Part shown: one piece after another, positions 17,762 to 24,346 of the stretch
How the letters are laid out: each line of letters starts with the position of its first letter
Position numbering within the stretch: position 1 is the stretch's first letter
Assembly (NCBI GenBank): GCA_009861545.1
Contig: VXME01000118.1
Span: 1-59,414, forward strand
Length of the DNA stretch: 59,414 nt
Direction: 5' to 3'
Source of the DNA: Acidobacteriota bacterium
GTDB lineage: Bacteria > Acidobacteriota > Vicinamibacteria > Vicinamibacterales > UBA8438
Notes under the pieces: generated by a model
What the model was told of the DNA's origin: nothing
Databases searched by the model: none
The model's input: only the letters and a program-made list of their open reading frames with translations
Made by a program: the position numbers and the translations under genes

Positions 17762-18871
17762 ATGCGGAGAATGTACATCCACGAGCAGCCCGACTGGCCG
17801 CGCCTGTGCTGGGACCGCGAGGCCATAGTCGACGCGTTGGCGAACGTGCGGCACCGGCAGGGTCGTCTCATCGGCCGCATGGAAGCCCTCGGCTTCGATC
17901 TCCGGCGCGAGGCGGTGCTCGGAACGCTGGTCGAGGACGTCGTCAAGAGCAGCGACATCGAGGGAGAGAAGCTCGACGCGGGGCAGGTCCGATCGTCGGT
18001 CGCACGGCGGCTCGGCATGGACGTCGGCGGCACCGGGCAGGCGGACCGCGCCGTCGACGGCGTCGTCGAGATGATGCTCGACGCGACAAGGCGCTTCGAC
18101 CAGCCGCTCACCGCGGAGCGGCTCTGCGACTGGCAGGCGTCGCTGTTTCCCACCGGCCGCAGCGGCATGAGGCGGATCACGGTCGGCGCCTGGCGCAGCA
18201 GTCAGTCCAACCCTATGCAGGTGGTTTCCGGCCCGGCCGGCCGGGAGCGTGTGCACTTCGAGGCCCCGCCCGCGGCCAGACTCGATGCTGAGATGAGAGC
18301 GTTCCTGGACTGGTTCGAGGCACCGCCGGAGACCGACCCGGTGCTCAGAGCCGGTCTGGCCCATCTTCGGTTCGTCACCATCCATCCGTTCGACGATGGC
18401 AACGGGCGCATCGCCCGTGCGGTCGCCGACATGGCGCTGGCCCGCTCGGAGCACAGCTCCCAGCGCTTCTACAGCATGTCGTCGCAAATCCGAGCGGAGC
18501 GCAACGACTACTACGACATCCTCGAGCAGACGCAACGGGGTACGACCGACCTCACCGACTGGATGGACTGGTTCCTGTCTTGCCTCGGCCGCGCCATCGA
18601 CAATGCAAGAACGGCACTGGCCGGCGTGCTGGCCAAAGCTCGTTTCTGGGAACGCGCTGACGGTCTCGCGCTGAGCGAGCGCCAGCGGCTTGTTCTGAAC
18701 CGTTTACTGGAGGGCTTCGAGGGCAAGCTCACGACGACGAAGTGGGCGAGGCTCGCGAAGTGCTCCCAGGACACGGCCCTGCGGGACGTCGCCTTCCTGA
18801 TCGACCACGGTCTCCTCGTCCGCAATCCCGGCGGGGGGCGCAGCACGAGCTACCGACTCGTGGAGGCGTGA
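17762..18871 (+). CDS. Fic family AMPylation protein
   Basis: This 369-aa protein carries the Fic core HPFDDGNGRIARAV (motif HPFx[D/E]GNGRxxR), preceded by the typical RFVTIHPF strand. An N-terminal inhibitory helix with SSDIEG fits the [S/T]xxxE[G/N] motif, so this is a self-inhibited (class II-like) Fic enzyme that would transfer AMP to a target hydroxyl. A winged-helix segment (about 310-365, TTTKWARLAKCSQDTALRDV) closes the protein. The frame opens at 17663, but ATG 17762 starts 11 nt after a TACAAT box. The gene ends in the first copy of a 25-bp tandem repeat. Confidence 0.88.
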   Translation: MRRMYIHEQPDWPRLCWDREAIVDALANVRHRQGRLIGRMEALGFDLRREAVLGTLVEDVVKSSDIEGEKLDAGQVRSSVARRLGMDVGGTGQADRAVDGVVEMMLDATRRFDQPLTAERLCDWQASLFPTGRSGMRRITVGAWRSSQSNPMQVVSGPAGRERVHFEAPPAARLDAEMRAFLDWFEAPPETDPVLRAGLAHLRFVTIHPFDDGNGRIARAVADMALARSEHSSQRFYSMSSQIRAERNDYYDILEQTQRGTTDLTDWMDWFLSCLGRAIDNARTALAGVLAKARFWERADGLALSERQRLVLNRLLEGFEGKLTTTKWARLAKCSQDTALRDVAFLIDHGLLVRNPGGGRSTSYRLVEA

Positions 18872-18896
18872 GAGCTACCGACTCGTGGAGGGGTGA
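18847..18896. repeat. 25-bp tandem duplication at the end of the Fic gene
   Basis: Positions 18847-18871 and 18872-18896 are the same 25-mer with one C/G difference. Each copy contains an in-frame TGA, so the Fic protein is unaffected. Confidence 0.9.
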
Positions 18897-18920
18897 ACGT
18901 CAGCCGGGCTGCGTATGCAA

Positions 18921-19370
18921 TCAGCCGTCGGGGACTGTTGTCCCCGGTGGGCCGAACCAGTCTTCCAATCTCAAATTGTCGTAGTCACCGAAGTCGCGGG
19001 TGTTGCGGGTGACCAGGGTCAAGTCGTTGGTCGCTGCAATCGCGGCGATCTGGCCATCGACGTACGGGGGCGTCCGGCCGCGGGCGGTCAGCCGCGCGCG
19101 TTCTTCGGCGTGCCACCGGGCCGCTTCGAGATCGTACGGGAGGATCGGCAGCGGGTGGCGCAAGACCTGCTCCAGGTAACGAGTCAGTTGCCGCTTGCGC
19201 GCTCCGACCGGCATCCGCGCCAACCCGTACTCCATCTCGTGCAGGATCGGAACCGCGGCGCACACTTCGTGCCGATGAGCGCGCAAGCGTAGACGGACGC
19301 CGGCGTCCGGGTGCGGACGTGAGGGCTCGGAGAGTACGTTCGTATCCAGCAGGTACTTCAGTCCGGCCAT
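18921..19370 (-). CDS. vapC: VapC-type PIN-domain toxin
   Basis: This 149-aa PIN nuclease starts MAGLKYLLDTNVLSEPSR. The acidic active-site residues are in LLDTN, HEMEYGL, YVDGQIAAIA and TRNTRDF. VapC toxins cut RNA, commonly initiator tRNA or the rRNA sarcin loop. The start overlaps the last 13 bp of the upstream antitoxin gene, the standard coupled toxin-antitoxin layout. Confidence 0.92.
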   Translation of the reverse strand: MAGLKYLLDTNVLSEPSRPHPDAGVRLRLRAHRHEVCAAVPILHEMEYGLARMPVGARKRQLTRYLEQVLRHPLPILPYDLEAARWHAEERARLTARGRTPPYVDGQIAAIAATNDLTLVTRNTRDFGDYDNLRLEDWFGPPGTTVPDG

Positions 19371-19645
19371 GAGAATTCCCGCGGCGGACGCCGGTCACGC
19401 CACCCGTCCACTTCATCCGGGGTCAACTCCGGCCAGTCGAAACCCGCCTGCGCGCGCCAGTCTTCGACCGCCTGCCAGAAATCCTTCTTCGGCTCTCCCG
19501 ATGACAGGCGCTCGTACTCGCCCCTGGAAACGAGGACGGCGACGGGCTTTCCGTGCCGGGTAATGTGCACGGGTTCTCCGTCCTCGGCTTTGTGGATCAA
19601 CCGGGTCAACGTGTTTCGCGCCTTGGCGATGGATACGGTGGACAT
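19358..19645 (-). CDS. vapB: Phd/YefM-family antitoxin
   Basis: This 95-aa protein begins MSTVSIAKARNTLTRLIHKA and has the Phd/YefM fold strands PVHITRHGKPVAVLVSRGEY. Its C-terminal tail, rich in W, D and P, should bind and block the PIN toxin. It binds its own promoter; an inverted repeat lies 16-39 bp upstream of the start. Gene order (antitoxin, then overlapping toxin) is standard. The symbol vapB is by partner; the fold is Phd/YefM. Confidence 0.9.
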   Translation of the reverse strand: MSTVSIAKARNTLTRLIHKAEDGEPVHITRHGKPVAVLVSRGEYERLSSGEPKKDFWQAVEDWRAQAGFDWPELTPDEVDGWRDRRPPREFSWPD

Positions 19646-19660
19646 GGTCCGTTCATGCTT

Positions 19661-19684
19661 GAATGGCTACAGATATGGCCATTC
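19661..19684. promoter_or_regulatory. Candidate operator of the toxin-antitoxin pair
   Basis: A perfect 7-bp inverted repeat (GAATGGC / GCCATTC) with a 10-bp spacer lies 16 bp upstream of the antitoxin start in an AT-richer stretch. This is the expected place for autoregulation by the antitoxin. Confidence 0.5.
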
Positions 19685-19744
19685 TACGCGAATGTGCCGG
19701 TACATGCCAAGGCAACTGGTCAGACGCCCGCGACCTCCCACGAC

Positions 19745-19796
19745 GCGCCTGAATCGCTGCCTCCCATCCACAACGCAGCGAATGCGAAGTTGTGGC
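19745..19796. repeat. 52-bp direct repeat, copy 1
   Basis: This copy is identical over 52 bp to 19846-19897. Each copy holds an imperfect hairpin (19768-19795 here): outer arms CCACAA / TTGTGG and an inner stem CGCA / TGCG. It looks like an extragenic palindromic element. Confidence 0.9.
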
Positions 19797-19845
19797 GAAG
19801 GTAAACAGCCAAAGGATTCGCGCCCGGAGCGGCGAGAGCCGCGTA

Positions 19846-19897
19846 GCGCCTGAATCGCTGCCTCCCATCCACAACGCAGCGAATGCGAAGTTGTGGC
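19846..19897. repeat. 52-bp direct repeat, copy 2, abutting tRNA-Gln
   Basis: This is the second copy of the 52-bp element, starting 101 bp after the first. Its last four bases coincide with the CCA end and discriminator base of the tRNA-Gln gene, and its hairpin covers 19869-19896. On the minus strand it lies directly downstream of the tRNA and may act in its 3' processing or termination. Confidence 0.9.
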
Positions 19898-19967
19898 TGG
19901 GAGGCAGGGATTCGAACCCCGATTCCACGGTCCAGAGCCGCGTGTCCTACCGTTGAACGACCTCCCA
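19894..19967 (-). tRNA. tRNA-Gln (anticodon CUG)
   Basis: The gene is 74 nt including an encoded CCA. The acceptor arms TGGGAGG and CCTCCCA pair perfectly. The D arm is GTTC-AACGGTA-GGAC. The anticodon stem CGCGG/CCGTG holds the loop CTCTGGA, whose anticodon CTG reads glutamine CAG. The T arm CGGGG-TTCGAAT-CCCTG is canonical. A TATACT -10 lies 30 nt upstream. It is charged by GlnS, also encoded in this window. Confidence 0.96.
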
Positions 19968-19997
19968 GCAAGAAGGCGCAGGTGGGATCAACTACAT

Positions 19998-20003
19998 AGT
20001 ATA
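19998..20003 (-). promoter_or_regulatory. -10 element TATACT for tRNA-Gln
   Basis: TATACT on the minus strand lies 30 nt upstream of the mature tRNA 5' end. No strong -35 hexamer is visible at 16-18 bp. Confidence 0.5.
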
Positions 20004-20057
20004 GCAGGGCTTCGACGACGACGGGCCGCGAGACGCCGGCAGGGGCAGGGCGGTCGA

Positions 20058-20906
20058 TCAGGACCCGCGCGCCGCGAGCTCGATCTCCGCCGCCAGGCTC
20101 GCGGTCACCCCGTCTCCACGGAACGTGCCGGTCACCGGGGCGGCGTCCCGGGGATTGGCGGCGGCGGCGACGGTCACATGCCGGTCCGCCACGGCCAGCC
20201 CCTGGCTGGGGTCGTAGCCGCGCCAGCCCCCGCCGCGCAGGAAGACCTCGCCCCAGGCGTGCAGCTCGGTCGAGTCCGCCTTCTCGCTGTGGGCGTAGCC
20301 GCTGGCGAAGCGCGCCGCGAGTCCCACGGCCCGGCAGCAGGCCACGAAGAGCACGGCCAGATCGCGGCAGGCGCCCCGTCCGGACGCGATTGTCGCCTCG
20401 GGAGCGAGCGGGGGACCTTCCGCACGCGTTTCCCGGCCGAACGCCGCCCGGATGCGCCGGGCGAGGACCAGGGGGAAGCGCGCCGGGTCACGCTGCGACT
20501 CGCTGGCTGCGGCGAGGGCCATCTCGCGCACGGCGGGATGGGCGGCGTCCGGCGAGCGGCGGTACAGCGCGAGCCGGTCGCGGAACTCGGGCGCGTAGGC
20601 GTAGGGCAGCGGCCGGTCCGGTTCGGTGACGAGGAATCGAAACGGGTTGTCGAGCAGGGTATCGACGACGGCGTGCGTGCGAATCGTCAGTCGCGGCCAC
20701 CGGCCCTCGAACCACGCGCGCGTGACGACGTTGCCCTCCGGATCGAGGTTGTCGGTGCGCACGGCCGGCTCGGGATCGATCTCCAGCGCGAAGTCGACGA
20801 GCCGGACCGCGCCGTCGGCCCGCGGCCGCAGCCGGATGACGTGCGGTTCCAGGTAGACGGGGGCGTCGAAGGCGTACGACGTTCGATGGCGGACGGTGAT
20901 TCTCAC
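20058..20906 (-). CDS. Transglutaminase-like cysteine peptidase family protein
   Basis: This 282-aa protein has a bacterial transglutaminase N-terminal beta domain (ITVRHRTSYAFDAPVYLEPHVIRLRP). A TGc domain with a complete triad follows: Cys in GRGACRDLAVLF, His in LHAWGEVFL, Asp in GYDPSQG. The start is GTG 20906, which overlaps the Anbu stop by 4 bp (GTGA); the longer frame to 21014 lies inside Anbu. Transglutaminase-like proteins are standard partners of Anbu. It probably cleaves or forms amide bonds in peptides; the substrate is unknown. Confidence 0.88.
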   Translation of the reverse strand: MRITVRHRTSYAFDAPVYLEPHVIRLRPRADGAVRLVDFALEIDPEPAVRTDNLDPEGNVVTRAWFEGRWPRLTIRTHAVVDTLLDNPFRFLVTEPDRPLPYAYAPEFRDRLALYRRSPDAAHPAVREMALAAASESQRDPARFPLVLARRIRAAFGRETRAEGPPLAPEATIASGRGACRDLAVLFVACCRAVGLAARFASGYAHSEKADSTELHAWGEVFLRGGGWRGYDPSQGLAVADRHVTVAAAANPRDAAPVTGTFRGDGVTASLAAEIELAARGS

Positions 20907-21670
20907 GAGACGTGGGAGACCGGCGCCGGCGGGGCAGTCTCGATCTCGTCGTAGGCGCGGTCGAGCAACTCCCCCGGCGTCTCTTCTATCGCGCGCCGGA
21001 TGCGCTCGCCCCACCAGCGCGAGAGCTGTTCAAGGTCCTGTTTCTGGAAGCGGCGCTCGATGATCCGGAAGGAGTTTCGCCGGTACAGGACCACGTCGAT
21101 GGGGAAATCGACGTCGGCGGCGCTGATTCGCGTCGAGTCGAAGGAGAGGCAGGCGACCTTGAACGCATGCCGCATCGAGTCCTCCGCCCGGAGCGTGCGG
21201 TCGAGGATCGGCTTGCCGTAGCCGACGGATCCGATGACGTGGTAGGGGGTCAGGCGCCCGGTGTCGACCCAGTTCCCTTCCGGATAGAGCAGGTAGAGCT
21301 TCTGCCGCGCGTCGCGCTCCATCTGCCCGCCGATCAGGGTGTGGATGTTGAAGGGAATGCCGCTCTCGTGCAGCGCCGCCTTGTCCTCGTGGGCCACGGC
21401 CCGCACCTGCTCGGCCAGCAGGTTGACGGCCTGGTAGAGGCGCTCGAACGGCTCGTCGCGGCTGGCGCGCTCGGCGAGCCGATCCTCGAAATAGGTCAGG
21501 GTCTTGTCCCGCAGCGACCGCAGTCCGGAGGTCATGACGAAGAAGGTGCCCCGCGGCGGCGAGTACACGTTCACCTTCCGCAGCGTGGTCACCTCGCGGC
21601 CCGACGTGATGAGGGTGTCGGACAGGCCGACGATGCCGTCCTCGACGTTCATCGCGACGCAGTAGGTCAT
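20903..21670 (-). CDS. Anbu (proteasome-type Ntn hydrolase)
   Basis: This 255-aa protein starts MTYCVAMNVEDGIVGLSDT, the Anbu signature, with Thr2 as N-terminal nucleophile, an aspartate in LSDT and a lysine in LRKVNVYS. Anbu is an ancestral proteasome homologue that assembles into open helical rings. Its ATG overlaps the TGA of an alpha-E remnant upstream, and its TGA overlaps the GTG of the transglutaminase. The family operon normally also includes a full alpha-E protein and an ATP-grasp protein, which are not complete here. Confidence 0.9.
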   Translation of the reverse strand: MTYCVAMNVEDGIVGLSDTLITSGREVTTLRKVNVYSPPRGTFFVMTSGLRSLRDKTLTYFEDRLAERASRDEPFERLYQAVNLLAEQVRAVAHEDKAALHESGIPFNIHTLIGGQMERDARQKLYLLYPEGNWVDTGRLTPYHVIGSVGYGKPILDRTLRAEDSMRHAFKVACLSFDSTRISAADVDFPIDVVLYRRNSFRIIERRFQKQDLEQLSRWWGERIRRAIEETPGELLDRAYDEIETAPPAPVSHVS

Positions 21671-21843
21671 CGCAGCGATTCTCCCCGCCAGCGTTGCGCG
21701 AAGAAAGTGTGCGTGATCTCCTTGCCGACGCCGTTGAGCTTGCCCTGAATCGCGTCGAGGAAATCGTGCAGGCCCGAACGAACAACGTCCACGATGTCAG
21801 TATAGTCGAGCGCCGCGACGAGGCGGCCGAGCGCGATCGACCG
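21667..21843 (-). pseudogene. C-terminal remnant of an alpha-E (DUF403) protein
   Basis: On the minus strand, in frame just after the mtgA stop, the sequence reads RSIALGRLVAALDYTDIV, then DVVRSGLHDFLDAIQGKL, then NGVGKEITHTFF, and stops at a TGA overlapping the Anbu ATG. This resembles the end of alpha-E proteins, which sit at this operon position. Only about 58 codons remain; the rest has been replaced by mtgA. A GTG inside could start a 41-aa peptide, but decay is more likely. Confidence 0.6.
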
Positions 21844-22659
21844 TCAGTCGGCGAGCCGCTCCTCGATCAGCGCGACACCGCCGAGCCGGGTCATCTGCGC
21901 GCGGATCCAGGCCTGCCGCCGCCGCACGCTCGGCGACGGATCGTCGGCCCGCCACCGGGACGGCAAGGGCAGGACCGCCGCCAGCAGCGCGGCCTCGTCC
22001 GCGTTCAGCTCCGCCGGGCGCTTGTCGAAGAACCGTTCGCTGGCCGCCGTGATGCCGAAAACGCCCGTCCCGAACTCGGCGACGTTCAGGTACACCTCCA
22101 CGATCCGGCGCTTGCTCCAGCAGAGCTCGATGAGCACCGTGAGATAGGCTTCCAGTCCCTTCCGGAACAGGCTGCGCCCCGGCCACAGGAACAGGTTCTT
22201 GGCGGTCTGCTGGGAGATCGTGCTCGCGCCGCGCAGCCGCTCGCCCTGCAGCGCGTCCCCCAGCGCCATGCGTATGGCTTCGACGTCGAAGCCGTTGTGA
22301 TCCGGGAACTTCTGATCCTCGGAGGCGATGACGGCCAGGGCGGCGTGCGGCGCGATCCCCTCCCAGCTCGTCCAGCGGTAGGGCATGCGCGCCGGGTCTC
22401 CACGCTCCGCCGCGGCGAGCGCGTCCCGCACCATGAACGCGGTGGTCGGAGGCGGCGCCCAGCGCAGGACGAGGACCACCGCGAGCGACGCGCCGAGAGC
22501 GGCGGTGACGAGTAGCAGGCAGGCGCGCCGGAGGCGCGCGAACCAGGACCGGCGGCGGGTCGGGCGGGTGGCCCTGCCCCGCCGCGCCGGGCGTGCGGCC
22601 CGCCGGCGCGGGGGGCCGCCTTTTCGCCGGGGTTGCGTCTCCGTCGGTGGAATCGTCAT
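21844..22659 (-). CDS. mtgA: Monofunctional biosynthetic peptidoglycan transglycosylase
   Basis: This 271-aa protein has an Arg-rich cytosolic N-terminus (about 45 residues), one membrane anchor (ACLLLVTAALGASLAVVLVL) and a GT51 domain. GT51 motifs are IASEDQKFPDHNGFD (catalytic Glu), GASTISQQTAKNLFLWP, RKGLEAYLTVLIE and KRRIVEVYLNVAEFG. It polymerises lipid II into glycan strands and has no transpeptidase domain. It is transcribed away from the MBOAT gene, with a 122-bp divergent gap. Confidence 0.93.
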   Translation of the reverse strand: MTIPPTETQPRRKGGPPRRRAARPARRGRATRPTRRRSWFARLRRACLLLVTAALGASLAVVLVLRWAPPPTTAFMVRDALAAAERGDPARMPYRWTSWEGIAPHAALAVIASEDQKFPDHNGFDVEAIRMALGDALQGERLRGASTISQQTAKNLFLWPGRSLFRKGLEAYLTVLIELCWSKRRIVEVYLNVAEFGTGVFGITAASERFFDKRPAELNADEAALLAAVLPLPSRWRADDPSPSVRRRQAWIRAQMTRLGGVALIEERLAD

Positions 22660-22781
22660 GGACCGGCCGGGGCTCCTCCCGCCGGGAGCACCGATGGTCT
22701 ATGTTACCCGCGGAAACGGGGGCGTCGCGGTCTCGTGTTGCGACGGTCGCCGGTTCCCGGTCAAGATCGGATCACTTCGGC

Positions 22782-24209
22782 ATGCCCTTCGAGTCCGCCC
22801 GTTTCCTCCTCTTCCTGCTCTCCGCGTTGACCGTCTTCTGGGCGCTCCGCCGGTCGCGGCAGGCGCAGAAGCTGCTGCTGATCGCCGCGAGCGTCTGGTT
22901 CTACGGAAGCTACGGCTGGGAGTTCGTGGCGTTGCTCGGCCTCTCCGTCGCCGGCAATCACTTGGCGGCCGGCCTCGTCGCCGCGAGCGCGGGGCCGGGG
23001 CGCGGGCGCTGGCTCGCCGCCGGAGTGACGGCGAATCTCCTGCTGCTGGCGTGGTTCAAGTACTACGTCTTCTTCGCGGAGACGTTCAACGATGCGCTCT
23101 TCGCGCTGGGCGCCGGCGCGCAACTGCAGGTGCCGCAGATCGTCCTGCCGATCGGCATCTCGTTCTACACCTTCCAGGCCATCGCCTACCTGATCGAGGT
23201 GCACCGGGAGTCGGGCCCGAAGGCGAAGAGCCTGGTCGATTTCGCCGTGTTCATGGCGTTCTTTCCCCAGTTGCTGATCGGCCCCATATGCCGGGGACGC
23301 GATCTGCTGCCGCAGATCGAGAGGCCGGCTCCCGCCCGGATCGAGCAGTTCCCGCTCGCCGTCTCGTTGATCCTGTCGGGTCTCTTCAAGCGGATGGTGA
23401 TCGCTTCGCTCCTGTTCAGCTTCGGGGTCAGCCGGATCTTCGACGCGCCCGAGAACTACACGGCCGCCGCGCTGTGGATGGCGGTGTTCGGATACACGGT
23501 GCAGATCTACTGCGATTTCTCGGGCTACGTTGACCTGGTGCGCGGCTGCGCGCTGCTGTTCGGCTTCCGGATTCCCGACAACTTCAACAATCCCTACTCG
23601 GCGGCCAGCGTCGGCGACTACTGGCGGCGCTGGCACATGACCTTCAGCTCGTGGCTGCGGGACTTCATCTACTTCCCGCTCGGCGGCTCCCGCCGCCGGC
23701 GCGGACGCGTCCTCTTCAACCTGTTCGCGACCATGGTCTTCTGCGGTCTCTGGCACGGGGCGACCTGGGGCTACGTCATCTGGGGCGCGTGCCACGGTCT
23801 CGCGCTGGTGCTCTACAAGTACCGGCTCGACGAGCACCGCGCGCGCGGTGAAGACGTGCAGCGCCGGTTGACGGCGACGGAGTGGCTGCGGGGCTGGGCG
23901 TGGACCATGCTCGTCGTCAGCCTGTCGCGCGTCTTCTTCGTGTGCACCGATCTGGCGGTTGCGGTCACGTTCCTGTCGCGGATGTTCACCCCGGGGCTCG
24001 CGGGTGAGGGCTTCGCCCTCCTGTTGCTGCCCGTGACGCTGGCGGGCCTGGGCCTCAACTTCGCCGGAGATGCGATGCGGGATCGGTTCGTGCGGTGGAG
24101 CGGGGCGCTGCCGCTGGCGCTGCGCTGGGCGTTCTGGCTGGCGATGTTCTATCTTCTGCTTGCCGTGCGGCCCTTCGGCGTGCTTCCCAACACCTACTTC
24201 CGCTTTTGA
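22782..24209 (+). CDS. MBOAT family O-acyltransferase (AlgI/PatA-like)
   Basis: This 475-aa multi-pass membrane protein has the AlgI pattern: KYYVFFAE, PIGISFYTFQAIAYLIEV, FFPQLLIGPICRG, and YCDFSGYVDLVRGCALLFG. NFNNPYSAASVGDYWRRWH, LRDFIYFPLGGSRR and FCGLWHGATWGYVIWG carry the conserved catalytic His region. It moves acyl groups across the membrane to a cell-surface polymer such as peptidoglycan or an exopolysaccharide. I chose ATG 22782, where the first helix begins, although the frame is open from 22593. An SGNH protein follows, the usual second half of such systems. Confidence 0.9.
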   Translation: MPFESARFLLFLLSALTVFWALRRSRQAQKLLLIAASVWFYGSYGWEFVALLGLSVAGNHLAAGLVAASAGPGRGRWLAAGVTANLLLLAWFKYYVFFAETFNDALFALGAGAQLQVPQIVLPIGISFYTFQAIAYLIEVHRESGPKAKSLVDFAVFMAFFPQLLIGPICRGRDLLPQIERPAPARIEQFPLAVSLILSGLFKRMVIASLLFSFGVSRIFDAPENYTAAALWMAVFGYTVQIYCDFSGYVDLVRGCALLFGFRIPDNFNNPYSAASVGDYWRRWHMTFSSWLRDFIYFPLGGSRRRRGRVLFNLFATMVFCGLWHGATWGYVIWGACHGLALVLYKYRLDEHRARGEDVQRRLTATEWLRGWAWTMLVVSLSRVFFVCTDLAVAVTFLSRMFTPGLAGEGFALLLLPVTLAGLGLNFAGDAMRDRFVRWSGALPLALRWAFWLAMFYLLLAVRPFGVLPNTYFRF

Positions 24210-24287
24210 TCTCCCGAGCCGCCGGACGCCCGATATCGGTGCACGGTGACCGGCCGTGAACCGCGGCCGGCTCGGGGACGCGGCTGC

Positions 24288-24316
24288 GTGACATCGCACA
24301 GGCGACTCGGTACAAT
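24288..24316 (+). promoter_or_regulatory. Sigma70-type promoter of the SGNH gene
   Basis: GTGACA (24288-24293) and TACAAT (24311-24316) are separated by exactly 17 bp. Each differs from consensus by one base. It is the best promoter match found in the window and lies 30 bp before ATG 24347. Confidence 0.65.
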
Positions 24317-24346
24317 GCCTTTCGATACGTCTTCTTGCGCCGATTC

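Noticed and set aside
18847-18896. Tandem repeat after Fic as a phase-variation switch
   Set aside because: Both units contain an in-frame stop and the first ends the gene, so copy number does not change the protein.
19745-19897. The 52-bp repeats as a CRISPR array or as att sites
   Set aside because: There are only two copies, the repeat unit is too long and there is no cas gene nearby. Only four bases of the tRNA are included, and no integrase is visible.
21667-21790. A 41-codon GTG-start peptide before Anbu as a genuine small gene
   Set aside because: It reads as the C-terminus of a larger alpha-E-like protein with similar sequence extending upstream of the GTG; a remnant explains it better.
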